Source of the DNA: an uncultured Clostridiaceae bacterium
Lineage (GTDB): Bacteria; Bacillota; Clostridia; TANB77; CAG-508
DNA: 10,770 nucleotides
Assembly: GCA_958402495.1 (NCBI GenBank)
Contig: CATXTS010000064.1
Span: 1-10,770 of the forward strand
Direction of reading: 5' to 3'
Shown: piece by piece, positions 1 through 6,150 of the stretch
Layout: the number at the start of each line of letters is the position of its first letter
Position numbering within the stretch: the stretch's first letter is position 1
The notes under the pieces: generated by a model
Databases searched by the model: none
Seen by the model: the letters and a program-made list of their open reading frames with translations, nothing else
What the model was told of the DNA's origin: nothing
Made by a program: the position numbers and the translations under genes

Positions 1-885
1 TAACTGACGATAAAAATAACCAGAGAAAATAGTACCTATGCAAGCGCAACCACTACCACCAGAATGGGTATCTTGTTTTAATTTATCAAACATAAGGACA
101 CCGCAATCGTCATAATTACTATTAATATTGTAGCCTTTTGTCTTACATAAATCTTCTAAAATATCTTTACCAATATAGCCTAAATCACCAGTTACAATGG
201 CATCATAATAGCTTGGCTTTCTACCAGTATCTTCAAAATGTGTCATTAAAGTATCAAAAGCAGCAGGAGCCATAGCAGCACCCATATTATTAGCATCTTT
301 AATACCCATGTCTACTATTTTACCAGGGGTAATATGTGTAATTTTAGGACCAACACCAGCAGCAGATAAAATAGCGGCTCCAGAGCCAGTAACGGTCCAC
401 TGAGAAGTAGGGGGTCTTTGGTTTCCCAGCTCTAAGGGAAAACGAAACTGCTTTTCAGCACTACAAAAGTGACTAGAAGTAGCACAAAGTACATTAGAAG
501 CAGCACCTCCATCAATAAATACAGACCCTAGACACATACTTTCTACAAAAGTAGAACAAGCGCCAAATACACCAAAAAAGGGAACATTCGAGTCACGTAG
601 TCCAAAACTAGAAGAGATACATTGATTTAATAAATCACCTGCAAAACAAAAATCGATGTTGCTAGAAGCAATACCAGCCTTAGCAATTACGGTATGCACC
701 GTTTCTTTTATAATTTTACTTTCTGCTTTTTCCCAAGTCTTTTCACCCCAGAATTCGTCGTCTAAACATTGGTCAAAGTAACTGGCCATAGGACCTTGTG
801 CTTCCTTAGGACCAACAATAGAAGCTGTCTGGATAATAACAGGCTTAGTATCCAAGCAAATAGTTTGTTTACCTATTTTTTTCAT
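1..885 (-). CDS. spoVAD: Stage V sporulation protein AD (SpoVAD), C-terminus cut by the window edge
   Basis: SpoVAD is a soluble, membrane-associated subunit of the SpoVA complex. It binds dipicolinic acid (DPA) and helps bring it into the forespore. The fold is thiolase/ketoacyl-synthase-III-like, which is known for the family. The frame is open for 295 codons from ATG at 885 to base 1; family members are about 335-340 residues, so roughly 40 C-terminal residues lie outside. Seen directly: N-terminal QTASIVGPKEAQGP (about 19-32), FAGDLLNQC (about 81-89), GACSTFVE with Cys110 at the place of the ketoacyl-synthase cysteine, and a Gly-rich GGSGCACIG stretch near the end. The start is preceded by AAAGGAtg at about 7 bases. 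It follows spoVAC by 38 bases with no terminator, so the two are probably cotranscribed; spoVAE would be expected just outside the window. Confidence 0.95.
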   Translation of the reverse strand, partial: MKKIGKQTICLDTKPVIIQTASIVGPKEAQGPMASYFDQCLDDEFWGEKTWEKAESKIIKETVHTVIAKAGIASSNIDFCFAGDLLNQCISSSFGLRDSNVPFFGVFGACSTFVESMCLGSVFIDGGAASNVLCATSSHFCSAEKQFRFPLELGNQRPPTSQWTVTGSGAAILSAAGVGPKITHITPGKIVDMGIKDANNMGAAMAPAAFDTLMTHFEDTGRKPSYYDAIVTGDLGYIGKDILEDLCKTKGYNINSNYDDCGVLMFDKLKQDTHSGGSGCACIGTIFSGYFYRQL

Positions 886-923
886 ATTTTCATCCTTTCT
901 ATTACATATGGTAAGTATGGTTT

Positions 924-1376
924 TTAGTGAGAAACAAAAAAGGTAGCAATGACACCAATTAAAACAGAAGCAGAAATACCAAATACTAAAACGGGACCTG
1001 CCACTGTAAACATTTTTCCACCTACACCCATTACATAACCTTCTGATTTGTATTCAATAGCAGGGGAAACAATAGAATTTGCAAACCCAGTAATAGGAAT
1101 TAAAGAACCAGCACCTGCAAATTTTCCTATTTTATTAAAAATATTGAGTCCTGTTAAAAAGGCAGCAATGCCAATTAAAACAATGGAAACTACGGTATTG
1201 GCAGAGGCAACTTCCATACCTTGGAATTTGCAAAAATCAAATATAATTTGTCCAATACTACAAATCAAACCACCTACCCAAAAAGCATTAAAACAGTTTT
1301 TAAGAATAGGAGAATTCGGAGATTTTTTATCCACATAATCGCTATATTGTTGTGGAGTTTCTATAGGATTTGTCAT
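924..1376 (-). CDS. spoVAC: Stage V sporulation protein AC (SpoVAC), membrane subunit of the DPA channel
   Basis: SpoVAC is an integral membrane protein of the spore inner membrane. In Bacillus it is linked to mechanosensitive DPA release during germination. The 150-residue product has the usual family length. It shows four hydrophobic segments (about 31-49, 60-82, 89-105, 122-147) and the family signature around 89-113, read as GAGSLIPITGFANSIVSPAI followed by EYKSEG. The start ATG at 1376 has an AAAGGACGG ribosome-binding site whose last G is 9 bases upstream. The gene sits between the dodecin-like gene and spoVAD on the same strand. The 90-base gap upstream carries the leader element shared with the dodecin gene, so it may have its own promoter as well as read-through. 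Regulation by a forespore sigma factor is expected from the family, but I could not find a convincing sigma-G consensus. Confidence 0.95.
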   Translation of the reverse strand: MTNPIETPQQYSDYVDKKSPNSPILKNCFNAFWVGGLICSIGQIIFDFCKFQGMEVASANTVVSIVLIGIAAFLTGLNIFNKIGKFAGAGSLIPITGFANSIVSPAIEYKSEGYVMGVGGKMFTVAGPVLVFGISASVLIGVIATFFVSH

Positions 1377-1400
1377 AAAATATACCGTCCTTTCATAAGA

Positions 1401-1446
1401 ATTTAGGTTTTTATATGTTAAAACATAGTAATAGATACCTATAAAC
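1401..1446 (-). promoter_or_regulatory. Upstream element of spoVAC, shared with the dodecin leader (copy 1)
   Basis: Read in the transcript direction, this leader contains GTTTATAGGTA (1446-1436), a short inverted repeat TATGTT/AACATA (1427-1414), then AAAAACCTAAAT (1412-1401), followed by AAGGACGG before the ATG. The two outer blocks recur upstream of the dodecin-like gene. The inner block begins exactly 25 bases above the start codon in both, provided the second dodecin ATG is used. It may be a promoter or operator; this is inference from repetition only. Confidence 0.4.
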
Positions 1447-1466
1447 TAATTTTAATATAGAAGCCA

Positions 1467-1673
1467 TTAATCTCTATCTCTGTCAATGACAAAGCTTAAA
1501 TCTAAATCCACAAAATATTCTGTGATTTTTTTACCACTAATTTTAGCTCTTGGCTCTACGATTTTCACTTCTGTTAGATAGTCAATTGTTTTAGAAGCTT
1601 CTGTAATTGTTTGTAAAATAGCATCTTTCCAGGAGACTGTAGAAGACCCTGTTACCATGATGTGTTTTTCCAT
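1467..1673 (-). CDS. Dodecin-like small protein lacking the flavin-stacking tryptophan
   Basis: Dodecins are about 65-75-residue proteins that assemble into hollow dodecamers and usually store flavins; a calcium-binding subgroup is also known. The 68-residue product fits by eye: the SS-x-x-SW-x-DAI helix start (about 10-19), EASKT (25-29), then KKITEYFVDLDLSFVID (48-64), which matches the family's GKITEYRVNLKVTFVL-type strand. The position that normally holds the isoalloxazine-stacking Trp appears to be Lys37, so flavin binding is doubtful. An in-frame ATG lies two codons upstream at 1679. AAGGACGG ends only 1 base from that ATG but 7 bases from the ATG at 1673, so 1673 is preferred. The gene lies 90 bases upstream of spoVAC on the same strand, with no clear terminator between them. 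The acidic/basic C-terminal tail RDRD is unusual. Confidence 0.8.
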   Translation of the reverse strand: MEKHIMVTGSSTVSWKDAILQTITEASKTIDYLTEVKIVEPRAKISGKKITEYFVDLDLSFVIDRDRD

Positions 1674-1697
1674 ATTCATCCGTCCTTGTTATTATAT

Positions 1698-1734
1698 ATT
1701 TAGGTTTTTTTGTGATTAGGTATTACCTATAAAC
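1698..1734 (-). promoter_or_regulatory. Upstream element of the dodecin-like gene (copy 2)
   Basis: In the transcript direction: GTTTATAGGTA (1734-1724), which here forms a 13-base inverted repeat TAGGTA-T-TACCTA (1717-1729 on the plus strand), then AAAAACCTAAAT (1709-1698) and AAGGACGG just before the start. The blocks match copy 1 upstream of spoVAC, but their spacing differs by 9 bases. A promoter with fixed -35/-10 spacing would not tolerate that, so a protein or RNA site remains possible. Confidence 0.4.
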
Positions 1735-1867
1735 CATTTTTTTCTATTTATATAATTTCCTAAAATATTAAATTTATACCAAAAGTGTTAGAAATTTTTA
1801 TAGTTTTCCAATTAATAAATGAACTTTTTATGAAAATTTCAAAAAACAGCTTTTCGAAAAAAGTAAT

Positions 1868-1897
1868 GTATGATATAGTAATAAAAAATATAAGATA
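1868..1897 (+). promoter_or_regulatory. Weak candidate forespore-type promoter for the GH18 gene
   Basis: GTATG (1868-1872), 18 bases, then TAAGATA (1891-1897), about 30 bases upstream of the GH18 ATG. The first block fits the Bacillus sigma-G -35 consensus (GNATR). The second only partly fits the -10 consensus (CATNNTA). The surrounding DNA is so A+T rich that chance matches are likely. No good sigma-A pair is seen in this intergenic region. Confidence 0.22.
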
Positions 1898-1927
1898 TAG
1901 AAAAATAAAATATAAAGGGAGCAAAAA

Positions 1928-3616
1928 ATGAGAGCAAAACAAGAGAAAACAAAGAAAACAAAAAAAACAAATGGCATTAGAAAAATAATAATTATAGTTT
2001 TATTTTTAGTAGCGGTAGGCTTTGCACTGACTATCGCACCAAATTATGAGAAAGACTTTTTACAAGGGAAAACAAAAGTAATTATTAACAATAGTGATGT
2101 AACCAAAAGCTTAAAACTAGAACCATGGGTAAATGAAAATGGTATTGTATACTTGTCTACAAAAGATATTGCTAACTTTTTTGATAAAAACATTTTCTAT
2201 GATAACCAGTATCAGCAAATTATCACCAGTTCAGATACTAAATTAGCTAGTATTGCCATTGGAAAAAAAGAAATGTATGTCAATAGTTCTAAAGTGAATA
2301 TTTATGGGGAAGCACTAAAAAAAGATGGTGAGTTTTATTTACCGTTTTCAGAAATGCAAAAAGTATATAATGTAGAAGTTCAATATATAGAAGATTCTAA
2401 AACCATTATTATAGATTCTCTTGATAGAAAACAAGAGATGGCTACGATGACAAAAGATGCAGATATTAAATACTTACCCACAACCTTTGCAAAAACAGTG
2501 GATAAAGTAGAGAAGGGAAATAGTGTCGTTGCTATTGAAAAGAAAGAAAATGGTTGGATGAAAGTAAGAACAGCCAATGGTATTTTAGGCTATACAAAGG
2601 ATTTTACCAATATACGTACTTTAAGACAGGAAATGGAAGAACAAAAACAAATAGAGGGAAATGTAAGCTTAGTATGGGATTATTATTCGGAATATGTATC
2701 TGCACCAAGTAGAACTGGAAAAATAGAAGGTGTAAACGTTGTCTCTCCATCTTTTGCGGTACTTAAAAAATTAGGAAAAGGGCAATTAGAAACTAATATT
2801 GGTGATAAAGGAAAAGCCTATATACAATGGGCACATGCACAAGGGTATAAAGTATGGCCAATGATTTCTAACAATTCCATGAAGGAAACTACCTCAGAAA
2901 TTTTGAATGATTATCAGTTAAGAGAAAAGTTAATTAATGAAATTGTAAATCTAACCTTAAACTATGATATCGATGGTATTAACATTGACTTTGAAAATAT
3001 TTATCAGGCAGATAAAAATATGTTTTCTCAGTTTATTATAGAATTAGCCCCTAGATTACGAGAATATGGAAAAGTGTTATCTGTAGATGTAACTGCCCCA
3101 GATGGTAGTGAGGATTGGTCTTTATGTTATGATAGACATTTAATTGGACAAGTTGCTGATTATATCGTATTTATGGCCTATGACCAAAATGGAGCAACAT
3201 CTCCTAAAGAAGGAACAACAGCAGGTGCTAATTGGGTGGAAGCCAATATCAAAAAGTTTGTAGGAACACAAGAAGAAGTAGCACCTGAAAAGTTAATTTT
3301 AGGTATGCCATTTTATACACGTTTATGGAAAGAGGCAAATGGACAAGTAACTAGTAAAGTGGTTTCTATGAAAAATATAGAATCCACATTACCACAAAAT
3401 GTGGAGAAAAAATGGGATGAAGATTTAAAACAATACTATGTGGAATATAACCAAGGCGGAGCTACCTATAAAATGTGGATAGAAGATGAAGCTTCTATTC
3501 AGGCAAAAATGGATTTAGTTAAACAATATCATTTAGCAGGGGCAGCTTATTGGACAAAAGATAGAGAACCAGAAAGCATTTGGCCAGTAATTGCACAAGC
3601 ATTACAAATCAATTAA
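1928..3616 (+). CDS. Membrane-anchored GH18 glycosyl hydrolase with stalk and SH3-like domains
   Basis: Probably a cell-wall or spore-cortex N-acetylglucosaminidase, related to the YaaH/SleL side of family GH18. The 562-residue chain has a Lys-rich cytoplasmic tail (1-17) and one hydrophobic segment (18-36) that acts as anchor or signal. Next come a copper-amine-oxidase-N-like stalk domain (about 48-165), a bacterial SH3-like domain (about 176-230, with NGWMKVRTANGILGYT) and the GH18 barrel (about 245-560). The catalytic strand reads DGINIDFE (349-356), making Glu356 the acid/base. Asn replaces the middle Asp of the classical DGxDxDxE motif, as is usual in this branch. MAYDQNG (416-422) and the late Tyr-Trp pair (541-542) also fit GH18. 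The ATG follows AAAGGGAG at about 6 bases. The gene diverges from the dodecin/spoVA genes and ends in a hairpin terminator. A spore role is inferred from family and neighbours. Confidence 0.88.
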   Translation: MRAKQEKTKKTKKTNGIRKIIIIVLFLVAVGFALTIAPNYEKDFLQGKTKVIINNSDVTKSLKLEPWVNENGIVYLSTKDIANFFDKNIFYDNQYQQIITSSDTKLASIAIGKKEMYVNSSKVNIYGEALKKDGEFYLPFSEMQKVYNVEVQYIEDSKTIIIDSLDRKQEMATMTKDADIKYLPTTFAKTVDKVEKGNSVVAIEKKENGWMKVRTANGILGYTKDFTNIRTLRQEMEEQKQIEGNVSLVWDYYSEYVSAPSRTGKIEGVNVVSPSFAVLKKLGKGQLETNIGDKGKAYIQWAHAQGYKVWPMISNNSMKETTSEILNDYQLREKLINEIVNLTLNYDIDGINIDFENIYQADKNMFSQFIIELAPRLREYGKVLSVDVTAPDGSEDWSLCYDRHLIGQVADYIVFMAYDQNGATSPKEGTTAGANWVEANIKKFVGTQEEVAPEKLILGMPFYTRLWKEANGQVTSKVVSMKNIESTLPQNVEKKWDEDLKQYYVEYNQGGATYKMWIEDEASIQAKMDLVKQYHLAGAAYWTKDREPESIWPVIAQALQIN

Positions 3617-3625
3617 GCATAAAGT

Positions 3626-3678
3626 AAAATCACCTACATATAATGGTAAAACAATATACCAAAGTAGGTGATTTTTTT
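3626..3678 (+). terminator. Terminator of the GH18 gene whose 3' arm holds the next gene's ribosome-binding site
   Basis: A perfect 12-base inverted repeat (AAAATCACCTAC at 3626-3637, GTAGGTGATTTT at 3664-3675) runs into seven T's (3672-3678). The 26-base loop contains a second small stem, TGGTA/TACCA (3644-3648, 3657-3661). The 3' arm includes AGGTGA (3666-3671), the only plausible Shine-Dalgarno for the following gene. The loop also contains TATAAT (3639-3644), a possible -10 element whose -35 partner is poor. Confidence 0.85.
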
Positions 3679-4600
3679 GTGGAATTATATAAGAGAAATA
3701 CAAGAAGAGGAATTAAAGCCTCGTAGAAAATTCCCTAAATGGATAAACAGATGGATAGTTAAATGGAGAAAATGGGTACACTATGGAAAAATAGAAAAAA
3801 TAGATGAAAAAAGCATGTTGTATATACTACCAAGAGAAAGTATTTTGAAAAAGATAAAAGAAGATAAAACGGGCTACATTTTGTCTAAGGATTTAAAAAT
3901 AAGTTTGCAAAAAGAAAATAAAAATAAGACATTAACATTTTATAAAAGCAGTAATACATTCCAGTATTTAATAGAACAGACTTTAAAATACATTATAGAA
4001 CAGTTAGGAGAGAAAGATTTTACACTAGAGAGAATAGATGTATATTTTTTAATGAACCATTTTCAAAAGGAATATAGTGAAATTTTAACCTATTTCTTAG
4101 AAAAGGTAAAAACAATAAATGTAGTAACTATGCAGATTCAAAATTATATGCATTTAGAAGAAAAATGGGAAAAAGAAAAAGGAATATTGATAACTGTGTC
4201 GAATAATAAAAGGAAGAGCTTGAAAAAAGCAAAATGGATTATCAATTTTGATTTTACAGCAGAGCAATTAGCAACCTATAATCTTTATCGTAATGCAGTG
4301 ATTTTGAATATGAAAGACGAAAGTTTAAAGGGATTAACGGCTTTTGAGGGGATTACTGTTCAACAAGTAGAAATCAAAGTAAAAGAAGAATTGCAAAATG
4401 AGTGGAAGGAAAAAGGACTAGATACACAGGTGTTTGATACACTAGATATATATGAGAAATATATTTTAAGAGAAAGCACTTATGCTCAGAATGTGAGAAA
4501 AGCAGAAGAAAATGAAGTAAAGGTTATCCATTTAATTGGAAACAATGGTAGGATAGCACAAAAGGAATTATTAGGAAAGAAAATATTCTTGACAAATTAA
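3677..4600 (+). CDS. Conserved-looking protein of unknown function upstream of greA
   Basis: I do not recognise this family with confidence. The product is 307 residues, very rich in Lys and Glu, with no signal peptide or membrane segment. The N-terminus has a Trp/Arg/Lys-rich patch (about 15-37, with KWINRWIVKWRKW), which suggests contact with membrane or nucleic acid. The centre alternates predicted strands and helices: IDVYFLM, NVVTMQI, GILITVSNN, KAKWIINFDF and NAVILNM, resembling a Rossmann-like nucleotide-binding fold. The C-terminus ends in VIHLIGNNGRIAQKEL. The proposed start is TTG at 3677, 5 bases after AGGTGA. A GTG at 3668 in the same frame has no ribosome-binding site and lies inside the terminator stem. 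The stop codon overlaps the greA promoter region. Function is left open. Confidence 0.72.
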   Translation: MWNYIREIQEEELKPRRKFPKWINRWIVKWRKWVHYGKIEKIDEKSMLYILPRESILKKIKEDKTGYILSKDLKISLQKENKNKTLTFYKSSNTFQYLIEQTLKYIIEQLGEKDFTLERIDVYFLMNHFQKEYSEILTYFLEKVKTINVVTMQIQNYMHLEEKWEKEKGILITVSNNKRKSLKKAKWIINFDFTAEQLATYNLYRNAVILNMKDESLKGLTAFEGITVQQVEIKVKEELQNEWKEKGLDTQVFDTLDIYEKYILRESTYAQNVRKAEENEVKVIHLIGNNGRIAQKELLGKKIFLTN

Positions 4601-4617
4601 AAAATGTAGATTAATAT
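4589..4617 (+). promoter_or_regulatory. Sigma-A promoter of greA
   Basis: TTGACA (4589-4594), a 17-base spacer, then TAATAT (4612-4617). The -35 box is a perfect consensus match. It overlaps the last codons of the upstream unknown gene, and transcription should start near 4624. A tiny GGCA/TGCC hairpin (4623-4639) would lie at the very 5' end of the message, just before the AAGGAGG site. Confidence 0.8.
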
Positions 4618-4656
4618 AAGAAGGCAGTTTAAAAATGCCATTAAGGAGGAATAACT

Positions 4657-5136
4657 ATGGAAGAGAATAAAGCCGTACTATTAACACAAGAAGGATATGA
4701 AAAATTAGAGAAAGAATTAGACTATTTGCGCACTGAAAAAAGAGCAGAAATAGCCGAGAGAATAAAAGTAGCTTTGGGGTTTGGCGATTTATCTGAAAAT
4801 TCAGAATATGATGAAGCTAAAACAGCACAAGCTGAAAATGAAGCTAAAATTGTAGATTTAGAGAATAAAGTAAGATATGCTAAAATTATAGATGAATCTG
4901 AAATCGACACTAAGACCGTACAAGTAGGTAATGTTGTCAAAGTATTTGACATGGAATTTGAAGAAGAAGAAACGTATACGATTGTTGGGTCTACAGAAGT
5001 GGATTTAACACAAAATAAGATTTCTAATGAATCACCAATCGGTGCTGCTCTATTAGGTGCTAAGAAAAACCAAGTAGTAGAAGTTAATGCACCAGCGGGT
5101 ATCTTAAAATACAAAGTACTTTCTATTACCAAATAA
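4657..5136 (+). CDS. greA: Transcription elongation factor GreA
   Basis: GreA enters the RNA polymerase secondary channel and stimulates cleavage of backtracked transcripts. The 159-residue length is typical. The N-terminal coiled coil (about 1-80) carries the tip motif GDLSENSEYDEAK, with acidic residues Asp44 and Glu47 matching E. coli Asp41 and Glu44, which hold the catalytic magnesium. The C-terminal FKBP-like domain (about 85-159) includes ISNESPIGAALLG (about 123-135), a family hallmark. The start is fixed by AAGGAGG 7 bases upstream. The gene has its own sigma-A promoter (4589-4617) and a strong terminator (5152-5202), so it looks monocistronic, unlike arrangements in which greA is joined to neighbours such as lysS. 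Confidence 0.97.
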   Translation: MEENKAVLLTQEGYEKLEKELDYLRTEKRAEIAERIKVALGFGDLSENSEYDEAKTAQAENEAKIVDLENKVRYAKIIDESEIDTKTVQVGNVVKVFDMEFEEEETYTIVGSTEVDLTQNKISNESPIGAALLGAKKNQVVEVNAPAGILKYKVLSITK

Positions 5137-5151
5137 AAAGATAAGAAAATG

Positions 5152-5202
5152 AAAAAGACGATGAGGTTACTAAGATAAGTAATCATTTCTTCGTCTTTTT
5201 TT
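5152..5202. terminator. Bidirectional terminator between greA and deoD
   Basis: AAAAAGACGA (5152-5161) pairs with TCGTCTTTTT (5191-5200). The stem continues inward after a bulge through TTACT/AGTAA. Seven T's (5196-5202) follow on the plus strand. On the minus strand the stem ends in five T's and a further T-rich run. The genes converge here, so one hairpin can end both messages. Confidence 0.9.
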
Positions 5203-5216
5203 GTTTTCAAAAAATC

Positions 5217-5936
5217 TTATAAAGAAAGGCTAGCATCTAAAGCAAGTGTAATCATCGTATCTAAAGAAGTTTGTCTTTCATTAGCAGTAAGTGCTTTATT
5301 CTCAAATTTAGAATCTACAACGCTTAACAAACAAGCGGCTTTTTTTTGTAATACTTTAGCGGTATAGAAAAGCGCAAAAGCTTCCATTTCGGAACCTAAA
5401 ATAGTTTTATCTTTTGGCAATCTATCTAACAAAACTTGTAAATCAGACATATAAGGGTCAAAATATTCATTACATAACATAGTACCTTCTACTAGGGAAA
5501 TTTGTTTTTGAATAGCTGTTTTACGAATGGTATCATTTACAGAAGAATCACTTTCTATATAGTGACAGTTTTCATTCTGCATAGCTAATGCAAAATTTCC
5601 TTCTGTATAAGAACTAGTAGCTAAGATAATATCTAACATTTTGACTTCTGGGACAAAAGTACCACAAGTACCAATACGGATAATTGTTTCTACAGCATAG
5701 AACTGGTATAATTCATAACAGTAAATGCCCATACTTGGCATACCCATACCAGAGGCCATAACGGTTATTTCTTTTCCTTTATAAGTACCAGTATAAGCAA
5801 ACATGTTGCGTACAGAATTGACTAATCGACTATTTTCTAAAAAATGTTCTGCAATATATTTAGCACGAAGAGGGTCTCCAGGCATAATTACTATTTTAGC
5901 AATATCCTCTAATTCAGCTTCATTATGTGGGGTCAT
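5217..5936 (-). CDS. deoD: Purine nucleoside phosphorylase, DeoD type
   Basis: DeoD splits purine (deoxy)nucleosides with phosphate into base and (deoxy)ribose-1-phosphate, for purine salvage in the cytoplasm. The length, 239 residues, equals that of E. coli DeoD. Seen directly: TPH with His4, GDPLRAKYIAE (20-30) for phosphate, GMGMPS (63-68), RIGTCG (87-92), GSEMEA (181-186) for the ribose, and Asp208 followed by NERQTSLDTMI (219-229), matching the catalytic Asp204/Arg217 pair. The phosphate-binding serine of RVGSCG is Thr90 here, a mild change also seen in related uridine phosphorylases, but EMEA and the Asp favour a purine enzyme. The start is set by AAGGAGG 8 bases upstream, and an extended -10 lies at 5964-5972. 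The gene converges on greA and diverges from pyrG, so two nucleotide-metabolism genes share one intergenic region. Confidence 0.95.
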   Translation of the reverse strand: MTPHNEAELEDIAKIVIMPGDPLRAKYIAEHFLENSRLVNSVRNMFAYTGTYKGKEITVMASGMGMPSMGIYCYELYQFYAVETIIRIGTCGTFVPEVKMLDIILATSSYTEGNFALAMQNENCHYIESDSSVNDTIRKTAIQKQISLVEGTMLCNEYFDPYMSDLQVLLDRLPKDKTILGSEMEAFALFYTAKVLQKKAACLLSVVDSKFENKALTANERQTSLDTMITLALDASLSL

Positions 5937-5963
5937 AAATAGTTCCTCCTTTATTTTTTTCTT

Positions 5964-5972
5964 AGTATACCA
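5964..5972 (-). promoter_or_regulatory. Extended -10 promoter of deoD
   Basis: On the minus strand the sequence reads TGGTATACT, an extended -10 (TGn-TATACT), 28 bases upstream of the start codon. No good -35 box is visible at 17-18 bases; extended -10 promoters often do without one. Upstream the DNA is a long A/T tract, which could act as an UP-like element. Confidence 0.65.
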
Positions 5973-6028
5973 AAAAAGAAAGAAATTTACTATGTTTTTT
6001 GAAAAAAAGAAAAAAATAGAAAAAAAGG

Positions 6029-6057
6029 TTGCAAGAAGAAAAAAACAATGATAATAT
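6029..6057 (+). promoter_or_regulatory. Sigma-A promoter of pyrG
   Basis: TTGCAA (6029-6034), 17 bases, TAATAT (6052-6057). Predicted transcription start is near 6064, about 87 bases before the pyrG ATG. The start-site region (AAACATAAT) contains no run of G's. The attenuator-like hairpin begins only about 18 bases into the transcript. Confidence 0.7.
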
Positions 6058-6081
6058 TATAAACATAATTATAGAGAAGTG

Positions 6082-6135
6082 TAGATTAAAAAAAAACCAA
6101 TTTTGTTGGAAGTTTTTTTAATCTATTTTTGTTTT
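6082..6135 (+). terminator. Terminator-like hairpin in the pyrG leader, candidate attenuator
   Basis: TAGATTAAAAAAA (6082-6094) pairs perfectly with TTTTTTTAATCTA (6113-6125). An inner CCAA/TTGG stem (6097-6100, 6106-6109) closes a 5-base loop, and TTTTTGTTTT (6126-6135) follows. The stem lies between the predicted start site and the pyrG ribosome-binding site, so it would control pyrG read-through. No T run follows it on the minus strand, so it does not serve deoD. It contains an A9 run (6088-6096). pyrG attenuation by nucleotide level is known in Bacillus; operation here is inference. Confidence 0.75.
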
Positions 6136-6150
6136 ATAAGGGGAGGGAAA

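Noticed and set aside
885..893. A three-codon open frame (ATG AAA ATA TGA) overlapping the spoVAD start
   Set aside because: Its ATG is fused to the Shine-Dalgarno itself, so it is too close to be translated; the overlap is probably chance.
1048..1406. Two open frames on the plus strand across spoVAC
   Set aside because: They are antisense to a firmly identified gene, show no recognisable domain and have no ribosome-binding site.
1852..1861. Palindrome TTTTCGAAAA upstream of the GH18 gene
   Set aside because: A single short palindrome in very A+T-rich DNA with no second copy seen; too little to call an operator.
1928..3616. Possible loss of activity in the GH18 enzyme because the middle Asp of DGxDxDxE is Asn
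   Set aside because: The catalytic Glu and adjacent Asp are present, and Asn here is normal in the YaaH/SleL-like branch.
3668..3676. GTG at 3668 as the start of the unknown gene
   Set aside because: It has no ribosome-binding site and lies inside the terminator stem; TTG 3677 has AGGTGA at 5 bases.
4722..5210. A 162-codon open frame antisense to greA
   Set aside because: It is the reverse of a conserved gene and of the terminator, has no ribosome-binding site, and its Ser/Leu-rich composition is typical of an antisense shadow.
5975..6050. Long A-rich tract between deoD and pyrG as a repeat or mobile-element scar
   Set aside because: It has no regular unit, no terminal repeats and no duplication; it fits bent upstream promoter DNA in a low-GC genome.
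6103..6150. A 16-residue N-terminal extension of CTP synthase from TTG 6103
   Set aside because: The extension is encoded by the leader hairpin and T tract, has no ribosome-binding site, and the conserved protein begins at ATG 6151 after GGGGAGG.
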